A DNA stretch of 64,000 bases from JAUPKT01 sp964427855 (lineage in GTDB: Bacteria; Desulfobacterota; Desulfomonilia; Desulfomonilales; Desulfomonilaceae). Every line of letters starts with the position of its first letter. The first letter of the stretch is position 1. The position numbers were made by a program, and so were the translations under genes. The notes beneath the pieces are model-generated. The model searched no databases and was not told where the DNA came from. It worked only from the letters and a program-made list of their open reading frames with translations. The stretch is taken from assembly GCA_964427855.1 (NCBI GenBank), contig CAYRVH010000012.1, positions 3,520 through 67,519 of the forward strand, read 5' to 3'. Of this stretch, positions 7,513-16,411 are shown piece after piece.

Positions 7513-9711
7513 ATGGAATGTCATTGCAAAGATCATCTCCCAGGGGAGTGGCATTCACGCGAGGAATGCGATTGTCATCGCCATCCTTACCCTACCTACA
7601 TGTTTGTGATTACCAAGGTTGTATCTGACCACCAAACCAGCGGCGCGGTGTATATATCAAAACAATTTATGGAACTCCTTGAGGTGACAGAGGGCGATCC
7701 TGTAGAGATGCTGACGTCTCCTTCGTGCCTTCTCCAAGCGAAGGTTCACCCGAACTCGTGGATCGATACGCGCATGATATCCGTGGATCACGATACCATG
7801 GATCGGCTGGGGTTAACCATGTTTGCCCAGGTCAAGCTTCGCAAGGCGGTGTGCTGCGCATGCCGGAGCGTGACCCTGCAAGTGCCGGAGGGGGTAACTC
7901 TAGGACGCGTGCAGTTGAGATCCCTCATTGAGAAATGTCATGGGACAATCCTCCACCACCTTCCTGCGCTGCACATCACCACTGAAGGCGGCGAAGACAT
8001 CCATCTGCCCGTCGTGGAAGTTGAACCCCAAGAGGTATCCAGACTCGTCAGCTCCACAGCAATTAAATTTATCGACGCAGAAGGCCGACAATACGTCAGC
8101 AAGAGTGATACCTCTTTTTCTGACGTCGGGGGTCTTGACGACGCAATCAAAAAAGTGCGCGAAGTGGTTCAGCTGCCTCTGAAGCATCCGGAGATTTTTC
8201 GACATTTGGGCATCGATCCACCAAGGGGCGTGCTGCTTCATGGGCCTTCGGGTACAGGCAAAACCTTGATCGCCCGAGCGGTGGCAAGCGAGACAGGATG
8301 TTACTTCAAAAGTATCATCGGAACCGAAATCATGGACAAATATTACGGCGAGAGCGAGGCAAAACTTAGGGCGGCCTTTGAAGAGGCTCAGCAGAATCGC
8401 CCCGCCATCATATTCATAGACGAAATCGATGCGCTCGCCCCGCGGAGAGACGCGACCGAAGGAGAGGTAGAACGCCGGGTGACGGCTCAACTCTTGGCCT
8501 TGATGGACGGACTCAAGGATCGAGGCTCCGTCATCGTGCTTGCGGCCACCAATCTCCCCAACACGTTGGATACTGCGCTGAGGCGACCCGGACGGTTTGA
8601 CCGGGAGATACTCATAGGAGTTCCCGATCGAGATGGACGAAGAGAAATTCTGGCAATCCACACGAGAGACATGCCGTTAGGTCATGTGAACCTGGATGAG
8701 GTCGCTGAGAAAACCCACGGTTTCGTCGGGGCTGACCTGAAGGCCCTGTGCAGCGAGGCTTCATTTCGGGCCTTGAGGCGAGTGCTGCCGGGGCTGGAAG
8801 ACACCGACGAGACCCTCTCCCAAGACTTCCTAGATGCGGTGAAGGTCGAACAAGAAGACTTTGACAGCGCATTGGCAGACATGCGGCCCGCCTCGGGACG
8901 CGTCTTCGACGTTAATCTTGCGGACTGCGGCTGGAACCATGTCGCAGGCTATGAAAAGGAGAAAACCTTTCTGAAGGATATCGTGATCTGGCCGCTCAAG
9001 CACGATCGTTTCTTATCCACTATCGGTGTGAAAAAAGTCACAGGCTTGCTTATTACGGGACCGTCCGGCGTGGGGAAGACATTGATGGCGAGGTCTCTCG
9101 CTAAGGAAAGCGGTTTGAATGTCATCGAATTGACAGGAACAGAACTCCTCTCAAAGTACATGGGGGAGAGTGAAAAGAATATCAGGGAAATCTTTAAGCA
9201 GGCGCGTCAAATGGCCCCCACTCTCGTGGTGCTTGACGCAATCGACGCCCTGAGCGAGACTGGATGGTCTGACTCGAAAGTCCTTGAGCGCATTGCAAAT
9301 CAGCTCGCCAAGGAAATGAGCACCACAATCGCCGGAAAACCCGTCGTTGTCATAGCCACTGCTCAGTCCTCTCAGCAGGTACCTGCAGTCCTGCGCGCAA
9401 CCGGAAAGTTTTCCCACGAACTCAGGCTCAAACCGCCAACCGACTCAGACAGAATGGAAATGCTCAACATGTGGCTGAATACCCCCAAGATAAAGTTCAG
9501 CGGGGATTTGCAATTGGCATGCAGCGCATCCGAAGGGTTTACAGGAGGTGAAATAAAAGACATCTGCAACAGAGCGCTGCTAGATGCAGCGAGAAAGGCT
9601 CTCGAGACGCATGACGCGGCGCCTGATGATATACACGTATCCGTCGATGCAGTCCTGAGGATGATGGACCTCTGGCGACTAAGCGAAAGAAGAGACAGCT
9701 TAACTAAATGA
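7513..9711 (+). CDS. CDC48/VAT-type tandem AAA ATPase with degenerate second ring
   Basis: 732 residues. After a Cys/His-rich extension (1-28, with CHC, CDCHRH) comes a CDC48 N-domain-like region (about 30-190). The D1 domain has GPSGTGKT (244-251), FIDEID (301-306) and arginine fingers in RRPGRFDR (357-364). D2 has an intact Walker A, GPSGVGKT (516-523), but Walker B reads VLDAID (573-578), so the catalytic Glu is Ala. The arginine-finger segment reads LRATGKFSH, without the RPGRFDR pattern. The family unfolds proteins with ATP as a hexamer. Here D1 should hydrolyse and D2 probably only binds nucleotide. Typical family length is 700-810 residues. The substrate is unknown. Confidence 0.95.
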   Translation: MECHCKDHLPGEWHSREECDCHRHPYPTYMFVITKVVSDHQTSGAVYISKQFMELLEVTEGDPVEMLTSPSCLLQAKVHPNSWIDTRMISVDHDTMDRLGLTMFAQVKLRKAVCCACRSVTLQVPEGVTLGRVQLRSLIEKCHGTILHHLPALHITTEGGEDIHLPVVEVEPQEVSRLVSSTAIKFIDAEGRQYVSKSDTSFSDVGGLDDAIKKVREVVQLPLKHPEIFRHLGIDPPRGVLLHGPSGTGKTLIARAVASETGCYFKSIIGTEIMDKYYGESEAKLRAAFEEAQQNRPAIIFIDEIDALAPRRDATEGEVERRVTAQLLALMDGLKDRGSVIVLAATNLPNTLDTALRRPGRFDREILIGVPDRDGRREILAIHTRDMPLGHVNLDEVAEKTHGFVGADLKALCSEASFRALRRVLPGLEDTDETLSQDFLDAVKVEQEDFDSALADMRPASGRVFDVNLADCGWNHVAGYEKEKTFLKDIVIWPLKHDRFLSTIGVKKVTGLLITGPSGVGKTLMARSLAKESGLNVIELTGTELLSKYMGESEKNIREIFKQARQMAPTLVVLDAIDALSETGWSDSKVLERIANQLAKEMSTTIAGKPVVVIATAQSSQQVPAVLRATGKFSHELRLKPPTDSDRMEMLNMWLNTPKIKFSGDLQLACSASEGFTGGEIKDICNRALLDAARKALETHDAAPDDIHVSVDAVLRMMDLWRLSERRDSLTK

Positions 9712-9792
9712 AGTGTCGCCGACGACTTAGACGTCGTAGGATTGAATGTGTAAAAGCGACGTGGTAAATCTTTCGGCAGAAGTCGAATACTT

Positions 9793-9821
9793 TTGTAGGG
9801 AACACAGGCATGTGATATGAT
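9793..9821 (+). promoter_or_regulatory. Extended -10 promoter of the Nfu-like gene
   Basis: TTGTAG (9793-9798), 17 bases, TATGAT (9816-9821), with TGA directly before the -10 box. The predicted transcript start is near 9828, immediately before the 9832-9850 dyad. Confidence 0.55.
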
Positions 9822-9831
9822 AATAAGATTT

Positions 9832-9850
9832 CCAATTAACGAATAATTGG
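9832..9850. promoter_or_regulatory. Perfect 7-bp dyad, likely operator
   Basis: CCAATTA, five bases (ACGAA), TAATTGG. It is a perfect inverted repeat placed a few bases after the predicted transcript start and about 29 bases before the Nfu-like ATG. That is where a repressor would block transcription. The regulator is not identifiable from the sequence. Confidence 0.5.
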
Positions 9851-9878
9851 GAAAAGTGTACCGAAAGGAGCATACAAC

Positions 9879-10100
9879 ATGAGAGAAAAAATCCAAGCAG
9901 CCCTCGACACAGTAAGGCCGCAGCTCCAAGCTGACGGTGGAGATGCAGAAATCGTTGACGTGACAGAGGATGGCATCGTCAAACTTCGGCTGAAAGGGGC
10001 CTGTGGGGGATGTCCTATGAGTCAGATGACTCTCAAAATGGGGATCGAGCGCATCCTAAAAGAGATGGTGCCATCAGTAAAGAGTGTCGAGGCTGTGTAA
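9879..10100 (+). CDS. NifU C-terminal domain (Nfu-type) Fe-S scaffold protein
   Basis: 73 residues, the whole length of a free-standing Nfu domain. It starts with REKIQAALDTVRPQLQADGG and has the CGGCPMS motif (residues 43-49), whose two cysteines bind a transient cluster at a dimer interface. Nfu proteins pass [4Fe-4S] clusters to apo-enzymes. AAAGGAG precedes the ATG. Its neighbour downstream is a polyferredoxin that itself needs four clusters. Confidence 0.95.
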   Translation: MREKIQAALDTVRPQLQADGGDAEIVDVTEDGIVKLRLKGACGGCPMSQMTLKMGIERILKEMVPSVKSVEAV

Positions 10101-10364
10101 AATCATCTTCATAAAAGCCACACAGAAGACGTTGCGGAACCCGTCTCGACCGCGAGGCGCCGCCAAATCATATCGCGACAGGAGATGGGTTCCTCCGCTT
10201 ATTCAGATTTTCGATCATCTCCGGGGGCAAAAGGTTTGCGCCGGCTTCCAAACCTTGACACTCTCCCTTCCTTGGCAGTAAGGTTCTTGTATTCCGCTTT
10301 CTCGGCGAGACGCGATCGTTTTCCCGATAGCAAGTCAATACATTGAACGAAGGGAGCTGTTCTA

Positions 10365-10793
10365 ATGGCCTATGTAATCATAGCGGAAGAGTGCAAAGGA
10401 TGCCAGACATGCGCTCGCGCATGCCCGACTCACGCTTCTACTGGGGAGAACAAAAAACCTCATAACATCGACGCAAGTCGCTGTATCGAGTGCGGTGTGT
10501 GTGCTCGAGGCTGCCCTTATGGCGCAATAAGAGACCCCAAGGGCAACAAACCGCCAAGAATCAAAAGATCCGATTGGCCTAAACCGTATGTGTGGAAAGA
10601 GGACTGTGTGGGGTGCGAGGTGTGCGTGGCCGTATGCCCGTTCCAAGCCCTATCAATGTTCGAGATTGATGGCGAAAGCATTGCGGGTCTGTACGACAGT
10701 AAAGCCTGCGTCGGCTGCGGTATGTGTGAACAAGCATGCCCATCCCATGCGCTGCAGTTGGTGTGGCCTGAACCAGCCCGCATGAGCGCATAG
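10365..10793 (+). CDS. Polyferredoxin with four [4Fe-4S] motifs
   Basis: 142 residues carrying four CxxCxxCxxxCP motifs: CKGCQTCARACP (about residue 10), CIECGVCARGCP (about 40), CVGCEVCVAVCP (about 83) and CVGCGMCEQACP (about 113). They form two tandem bi-cluster ferredoxin modules joined by a short Lys/Pro-rich linker. There is no signal peptide or membrane segment, so it is a cytoplasmic electron carrier or the Fe-S subunit of an oxidoreductase. GGGAGC precedes the ATG. No catalytic subunit is next to it, so the partner is unknown. Confidence 0.92.
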   Translation: MAYVIIAEECKGCQTCARACPTHASTGENKKPHNIDASRCIECGVCARGCPYGAIRDPKGNKPPRIKRSDWPKPYVWKEDCVGCEVCVAVCPFQALSMFEIDGESIAGLYDSKACVGCGMCEQACPSHALQLVWPEPARMSA

Positions 10794-10869
10794 CAGGGAC
10801 CACAACGAGCAAAAAAACGGATGGGGGGAATGCCGCCGCTGCAAACACAGAGGGAGAAAGAGAAAAATC

Positions 10870-11199
10870 ATGCAAATTAGAATCGATAAGAACTTGGTTG
10901 AATTCACGCCGGAAAATGGGGAAGAGACCGCAAAGCTGGAAGCGCTTTGGCGCCTCATGGTGGATTGCGCGCGATTCAACAAGAAGATGGTGCCCGTTGG
11001 CGAATACATCCCCACAAAACATAACATGGCCCGTTTTGCCATAGAGGGCATACAGGGCCAAGGCGCCCCAGAATACCCGGAAGTCATAGTCGATCATGAC
11101 TGCCGATGCTACTGTCAGACGTGCAACAAATACGTCATGCTCAAGAAAGGGGACAGAATACCTCCATGCTGCGGAAAGTTGATGGAGGTCATGGACTAA
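10870..11199 (+). CDS. Hypothetical protein with desulforedoxin-like CxxC...CC tail
   Basis: 109 residues. The C-terminal 30 residues read C-Y-C-x-x-C-x11-C-C-G-K-L-M, matching the pattern of desulforedoxin and the desulfoferrodoxin N-terminal domain (CxxC, then CCG..M), which bind one iron through four cysteines. A zinc ribbon is the alternative. The N-terminal about 75 residues are not recognised (EFTPENGEETAKLEALWRLM). GAGAAAGAG lies upstream of the ATG. It follows the polyferredoxin by 76 bases, so a redox role is plausible. Confidence 0.75.
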   Translation: MQIRIDKNLVEFTPENGEETAKLEALWRLMVDCARFNKKMVPVGEYIPTKHNMARFAIEGIQGQGAPEYPEVIVDHDCRCYCQTCNKYVMLKKGDRIPPCCGKLMEVMD

Positions 11200-11339
11200 G
11201 CAATCTGCTGCTTTCTCTCCCAGAGGGTTTCCGAGACAGAGCCTCGCTGGTTCTGTCTCGCGTCTAAAGACTGAACGATATTGTTTGTCGAAACGGCGGT
11301 TGCCTCATCGAATTTGCTGGCGCTTTTGCGAGCCGCGAC

Positions 11340-11954
11340 ATGCGACGGATCACCGTGGGAATGTTTATCAATGGTCTGATCGTTAAGTGTGCACGGCCGC
11401 GTCGTTGCATCGTGACGATGGGCGTCTTCTCCCTGGCGCTGGGAGCCCTGCTGTGGACATTTTTTTTCACTACCAATGCCTATGGGGCTCAGGAAGGGGC
11501 TTACAAGAAATACGTCGATCCAAATGGCAGGTTTTCTTTTGACTATCCTGCATCCATGCGCTGCACTCAAAGAACGGCCGACGACGTGTCATTTTCCCAC
11601 CCGTCGGCCTCTCTGCGCATTGCGGTTCTCGTGGAGGCGCGTAATAAAGAAAAATCTCCCGATCCTCAGGCTCTCGTAGAATCCAACAAAAAAAGTCTAT
11701 CTGAAGGCGCAGAGGACGCTGGGGTCTTAGAAGAGGGGCGATTGCCCGACATGCCTGGCCCTCAGGGCTATCTCGTGTGCTCCTTCAAGGACAAAAACGG
11801 CCGCAAGGTCATGCAACTGGTCCAGTATTATGTCGCTCGGGACAAAATCTTTCAAATGATCATTTCCGACCGTCCCCAAGGCTTCCTGAACGTCGAAAAG
11901 GTCATTCGACATATTCACCGCTCGCTGAAGATCATGAAGCCCTCTCTTGACTGA
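11340..11954 (+). CDS. Exported PsbP/DcrB-like protein
   Basis: 204 residues from the first ATG. A start at ATG 11418 (MGVFSLALGALLWTFFFTT) would place the signal peptide at the very N-terminus, and neither start has a good ribosome site. After the likely cleavage (NAYGAQ) the mature domain begins YVDPNGRFSFDYPASM. This resembles the opening of PsbP/DcrB-type alpha-beta domains found in bacterial periplasmic proteins of unknown role. Moderate confidence for the fold, none for function. It ends just before the terminator at 12031. Confidence 0.7.
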   Translation: MRRITVGMFINGLIVKCARPRRCIVTMGVFSLALGALLWTFFFTTNAYGAQEGAYKKYVDPNGRFSFDYPASMRCTQRTADDVSFSHPSASLRIAVLVEARNKEKSPDPQALVESNKKSLSEGAEDAGVLEEGRLPDMPGPQGYLVCSFKDKNGRKVMQLVQYYVARDKIFQMIISDRPQGFLNVEKVIRHIHRSLKIMKPSLD

Positions 11955-12030
11955 GCTTGCCGCCATGCGGATCAAATCGCGCCGCTGACCACGTAGTTGC
12001 TCTGGAGCGCACCGCGAGACTGCTTTGCTT

Positions 12031-12061
12031 CCATCGCGACGACGCAGCGATGGCCTTTTTA
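12031..12061 (+). terminator. Rho-independent terminator
   Basis: CCATCGC (12031-12037), a nine-base loop, GCGATGG (12047-12053), then CCTTTTTAT. It sits between the exported protein and uvrB. Confidence 0.7.
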
Positions 12062-12218
12062 TCATGAGAAAGCGCCAAAGACGACCCAGCAGGTCTCCGC
12101 TCACATTGATGGTTGATGGATGTCGCTGATGAATCTGCGCTTTTCTTCGAGGACGTCTATAATGCGTATTATCTTGGCGCCTCAATGAGGCCGAACGTGT
12201 GCGTATGAGGACTAGGTT

Positions 12219-14207
12219 ATGGGCATCTTCAAACTCGTTTCAGATTTTACGCCGCGGGGCGATCAGCCGCAGGCCATCAAGAAGCTTGTAGAAAATGTGC
12301 GCGGCGGGGTGAAACACCAGACGCTCCTCGGCGTGACAGGCTCAGGCAAAACCTATACCATGGCCAACGTTATCGCTCAAACCGAAAAGACTACGTTGGT
12401 ACTCGCCCCCAACAAGACGCTCGCTGCGCAGTTGTTTAATGAATTCAAATCTCTATTCCCGGAAAATGCGGTCGAATACTTCGTTTCGTATTATGATTAC
12501 TACCAGCCTGAGGCATACATCCCACAAACCGATACCTATATCGAAAAAGATTCCAGCATCAACGAAGCCATCGATAAAATGAGGCATTCGGCCACCAGGT
12601 CCCTCTTGGAACGCAAAGACGTCATAATTGTGGCGTCAGTCTCGTGTATTTACGGCTTGGGTTCCCCCGAAGCCTATCAGAATATGCTCGTGCACCTCAT
12701 TCAGAAACAGGAATCAGACAGAGACCACGTGCTCAGAAAACTGGTGGAGATCCAGTACGAGCGAAACGACTATGATTTCCATCGAGGAACATTCAGGGTG
12801 CGGGGCGACATACTAGAAATATTCCCTGCCTACGAAGAAGCTTTGGCGATTCGGGTCGAATTTTTCGGCGACGAAGTGGACGGCATTTATGAGATAGATC
12901 CCTTGCGAGGAAAGGTCTTGCGCTCCCTCGATCGAGTTGCGATTTATCCTGCAAGCCACTATGTCACGGAGAGGTCTCGGCTCCTGGCATCCGTGGATCA
13001 GATTTTGGATGAAATGAAGCAACGGGTCGAGTATTTTCGATCGCAAAACCGCTTCATCGAAGCCCAGCGCATCGAGGAAAGAACGAGGTTCGACGTCGAA
13101 ATGCTGAAAGAAATGGGGTATTGCAGCGGCATCGAAAATTATTCACGCTACCTCACCGGCAGGAATCCCGGAGAACCTCCACCGACCCTCTTGGAATATT
13201 TTCCTAAAGATTCGCTGTTCCTCGTCGACGAATCTCACGTCAGCATACCACAGCTCGGCGGGATGTTCAGAGGCGATCGCGCACGAAAGGAGACCCTCGT
13301 AGAATTTGGTTTTCGTCTCCCAAGCGCTTTGGACAACAGGCCTCTGCGATTTGAGGAGTTTGAGGCGCTGGTCAATCAGGTCATTTACGTGTCTGCCACG
13401 CCAGGCCCCTATGAATTGAAAATGTCGGGACACGTCATAGAACAGGTAATACGACCCACAGGACTCATGGATCCTGTCATAGAAATACGGCCTGCAAGCG
13501 GTCAGGTCGATGATCTTCTCAACGAAATAAACAGAAGGGTAAGTCTCGGTCAAAGAGTTCTCGTCACTACATTGACGAAAAAAATGGCTGAGGACCTTAC
13601 GGAATACTACGCCGGTCTCGGCGTCAAGGTGCGCTATTTACATTCAGAAATCCAGACCATACAGAGAATGGAGATCATTAGAGATTTACGTCGAGGCGAA
13701 TTCGACGTACTGGTGGGCATAAATCTCCTTAGGGAGGGCCTGGACATTCCCGAAGTCTCCCTGGTTGCAGTCTTAGACGCGGACAAGGAGGGTTTTTTGA
13801 GGTCCGAACGCTCTCTGATTCAGACCGCAGGCCGAGCCGCCAGAAACGTGGACGGGACGGTCATCCTATATGCGGATCACGTCACAGAGTCCATGCAAAA
13901 AGCCATTGAAGAGACTAACAGACGGCGAGAAATTCAGCGCGCCTTTAACATCGAACATGACATCACCCCTGAAACTATCCGCAAGGACATCGCCGATATC
14001 TTGTCCTCCCTGGCTGAGAGGGACTACGTCACAGTGGACGCGGCCCCGCCATCTGAGAGTGAAACCAAGCCTGAGGACATACCTCGTCTTGTTCAGGCGC
14101 TCACGGAAGAAATGTTCCAAGCCGCCCATGCGCTCGAGTTTGAAAAAGCCGCCCAAATACGGGATCGCATCAGGGAGCTGGAGAAACAGCTCCTGTACTA
14201 CGCATGA
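12219..14207 (+). CDS. uvrB: Excinuclease ABC subunit B
   Basis: 662 residues, full family length. Walker A GVTGSGKT (about 38-45), the beta-hairpin damage-recognition segment YYDYYQPEAYIP (about 90), helicase motif DESH in LVDESHVSIPQL, motif V/VI residues in GINLLREGLDIPE and QTAGRAARN, and a C-terminal UVR coiled coil (ALEFEKAAQIRDRI). UvrB verifies DNA damage with UvrA and loads UvrC in nucleotide excision repair. uvrA and uvrC are not in the window. Nothing unusual is seen. Confidence 0.98.
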   Translation: MGIFKLVSDFTPRGDQPQAIKKLVENVRGGVKHQTLLGVTGSGKTYTMANVIAQTEKTTLVLAPNKTLAAQLFNEFKSLFPENAVEYFVSYYDYYQPEAYIPQTDTYIEKDSSINEAIDKMRHSATRSLLERKDVIIVASVSCIYGLGSPEAYQNMLVHLIQKQESDRDHVLRKLVEIQYERNDYDFHRGTFRVRGDILEIFPAYEEALAIRVEFFGDEVDGIYEIDPLRGKVLRSLDRVAIYPASHYVTERSRLLASVDQILDEMKQRVEYFRSQNRFIEAQRIEERTRFDVEMLKEMGYCSGIENYSRYLTGRNPGEPPPTLLEYFPKDSLFLVDESHVSIPQLGGMFRGDRARKETLVEFGFRLPSALDNRPLRFEEFEALVNQVIYVSATPGPYELKMSGHVIEQVIRPTGLMDPVIEIRPASGQVDDLLNEINRRVSLGQRVLVTTLTKKMAEDLTEYYAGLGVKVRYLHSEIQTIQRMEIIRDLRRGEFDVLVGINLLREGLDIPEVSLVAVLDADKEGFLRSERSLIQTAGRAARNVDGTVILYADHVTESMQKAIEETNRRREIQRAFNIEHDITPETIRKDIADILSSLAERDYVTVDAAPPSESETKPEDIPRLVQALTEEMFQAAHALEFEKAAQIRDRIRELEKQLLYYA

Positions 14208-14327
14208 AGGGGATCCGTCATGATTACAGAATTTTTTTTGTAGTTTCCCGGATTTATTTGTGCCATAGATGAACTTCGCCTCTCGAAACCATTGTTCGCA
14301 AGTTCAGTCTTCAGGAGTTCAGAGAAT

Positions 14328-15644
14328 ATGCACGTTGGAGTAATTGGAGCTGGGTACGTCGGTTTGGTTACGGGCGCATGTTTCGCCGAAATGGGAAACG
14401 ATGTCATCATAATGGACATAGCCGAAGAAAAGATCGAGGGTCTGCGCCAAGGCAAGGTCCCCATTTACGAGCCCGGATTGGAGCAGATCATCAGGAGGAA
14501 TCTGGCCGAGAAAAGACTTGCGTTTACCACCGCAATCGATCTCACGGTCAAGAAGTCGCTGATCATCTTCATCGCGGTTGGTACGCCGCCGGACTGTAAT
14601 GGATGTGCAGACTTGACCCAAGTGTATGACGCCGCGCAAAACATCGCCAAAGCCATGGATAATTATAAAATCATCGTGACCAAAAGCACCGTACCAGTAG
14701 GCACGACGAAGAAGGTACGAGAAATCATTTCAGAGATCACGCCTCATCCCTTCGATGTCGCGTCGAACCCTGAGTTCCTCAAAGAGGGCAACGCCATCGA
14801 TGACTGCATGAAACCCGATCGGATTGTAATTGGCGTGGATGACGTGAGGGTAGGGGAGATATTGAAAGAGCTGTACAGTCCGTTTATGAGGACGGGCAAA
14901 CCCATGCTTGTCATGAACATCGAATCCTCTGAACTGACGAAATATGCGGCCAACGGCCTCCTCGCCACAAAAATATCCTTTATGAATGAGCTGTCCCGCC
15001 TCGCCGAGATCGTGGGCGCTGACATCGAGCTGGTGAGGGCCGGCATTGGGACGGATCCTCGCATCGGCAGCCAATTCTTGTTTGCCGGCCTGGGATACGG
15101 CGGATCGTGTTTTCCAAAAGATGTCGCAGCGTTGACTCGAACAGGCCAACAGTACGGGGTCAATCTCCTCCTCTTGGAAGCAGTTCAGGAAGTCAACAAG
15201 ACGCAGCGACGCCATTTTTGTCGGAAAATTTTTGCCCACTATGGCGTAGAGTCGCTTAAAGGAAAGAGATTTGGCGTTTGGGGCCTGAGTTTCAAGCCCC
15301 GTACCGACGACATACGAGACGCCCCGTCACTCGAAGTCGTCCAGACTCTTCTCGAAAGCGGCGCATGCGTCCGGGTGTTTGATCCAGTGGCCATGGAAAA
15401 TGCAGCTCGAATCCTCGGCGACTCGGTAGAATACGCGGCAAGTAACTACGACTGCGTTGAAGGACAAGACGCCCTTATAATCGTGACCGAGTGGAACGAG
15501 TTTCGTTACCCCGACTTTGAGCGGTTGAAGTCTGCTCTCAACGAACCAGTGATATTCGACGGTCGCAACCTCTATGATCCCAAGAGGATGCACAGTCTCG
15601 GATTCACCTACTACTCAATAGGAAGGGCGGCGGCATCAGTATAG
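14328..15644 (+). CDS. UDP-glucose 6-dehydrogenase
   Basis: 438 residues. I chose ATG 14328 (AGGAG upstream) over an in-frame TTG at 14292 because it starts exactly at the Rossmann fold (MHVGVIGAGYVGLVTG). Catalytic Cys lies in GYGGSCFPKD (about residue 260), and the C-terminal UDP-binding domain includes WGLSFKPRTDDIRDAPS. It oxidises UDP-glucose to UDP-glucuronate with two NAD+, supplying surface polysaccharides. Glycosyltransferases lie elsewhere in the window, but there is no polysaccharide operon beside it. Confidence 0.95.
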   Translation: MHVGVIGAGYVGLVTGACFAEMGNDVIIMDIAEEKIEGLRQGKVPIYEPGLEQIIRRNLAEKRLAFTTAIDLTVKKSLIIFIAVGTPPDCNGCADLTQVYDAAQNIAKAMDNYKIIVTKSTVPVGTTKKVREIISEITPHPFDVASNPEFLKEGNAIDDCMKPDRIVIGVDDVRVGEILKELYSPFMRTGKPMLVMNIESSELTKYAANGLLATKISFMNELSRLAEIVGADIELVRAGIGTDPRIGSQFLFAGLGYGGSCFPKDVAALTRTGQQYGVNLLLLEAVQEVNKTQRRHFCRKIFAHYGVESLKGKRFGVWGLSFKPRTDDIRDAPSLEVVQTLLESGACVRVFDPVAMENAARILGDSVEYAASNYDCVEGQDALIIVTEWNEFRYPDFERLKSALNEPVIFDGRNLYDPKRMHSLGFTYYSIGRAAASV

Positions 15645-15662
15645 GACGACTCACGAAGGGCA

Positions 15663-16193
15663 TTAATCCTCCACCGTGACTTCAATGTCCGGCAAGGGCG
15701 GCAAATCCGAAAGCGCCCTGAGGCCAAAGACCTCCAGAAAACGTTGGGTTGTCGCATACAGAAGCGGTCGCCCGGGGCCCTCGAGCTTGCCTGACACAGC
15801 GACAAGGTCTCGTTCCAAGAGGCTTTTCAGGGCGCTTGATGACTCTACCCCTCGAATCTGCTCGATGCGAGATTTCGTTATAGGCTGATTGTAAGCTATC
15901 ACAGAGAGCGTTTCCAGCGCCGCTCTGCTCAGCCGGGTGGGCCGTATGCTTCGCAGAGACAAAATCCATGGCGCCACCTCCGGCAATGTCCGGAACTGGT
16001 ATCCTCCTCCCACCTGAATCAGCCTGAATCCCCTCGACCTCGTATTGTACTCCTCTTCAAGCTCTTGAAGAATCTCTTCCAGCGTGAGCCGAGGTATTGC
16101 AGGGAGAAGCTTCTCCAGCGTCTCCAAGGAGAGCGGTTCCGAATGCGCAAACACGAGGCCTTCCACCACCGATTTGGTCAATGATCGATTCAC
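15663..16193 (-). CDS. scpB: Segregation and condensation protein B
   Basis: 176 residues, normal length. Two winged-helix domains; the signature stretch RLSRAALETLSVIAYNQPIT (about residues 86-105) followed by QIRGVESSSALKSLLERDLV is typical of ScpB. It binds ScpA and the SMC ATPase to form bacterial condensin. scpA, often adjacent, is not in the window. It converges with the UDP-glucose dehydrogenase gene (18 bases between stops). Confidence 0.93.
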   Translation of the reverse strand: MNRSLTKSVVEGLVFAHSEPLSLETLEKLLPAIPRLTLEEILQELEEEYNTRSRGFRLIQVGGGYQFRTLPEVAPWILSLRSIRPTRLSRAALETLSVIAYNQPITKSRIEQIRGVESSSALKSLLERDLVAVSGKLEGPGRPLLYATTQRFLEVFGLRALSDLPPLPDIEVTVED

Positions 16194-16411
16194 GGTCTAT
16201 GCTTCCCTCCGGGTGTCCAAAAGCCATGTATTTGACCGGCGTTTACCCCGCTATTGTCTAGCTCAATCGATGTCCCCGTGCAACCCATTCATCCGTCGCT
16301 CCCAAAGGCAGCCTACACGTTTCGCATCCTGGGGTTGATCAACCAGGATATTGTGATAAAATGCAACTACCCGCGCCGAGTCCTCCAGACCAACACTCGA
16401 GGCGTTCTGTT

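Noticed and set aside
16361..16411. Upstream ATG for the glycosyltransferase
   Set aside because: The 17 extra residues are not GT-A-like and the ribosome site before 16412 is better.
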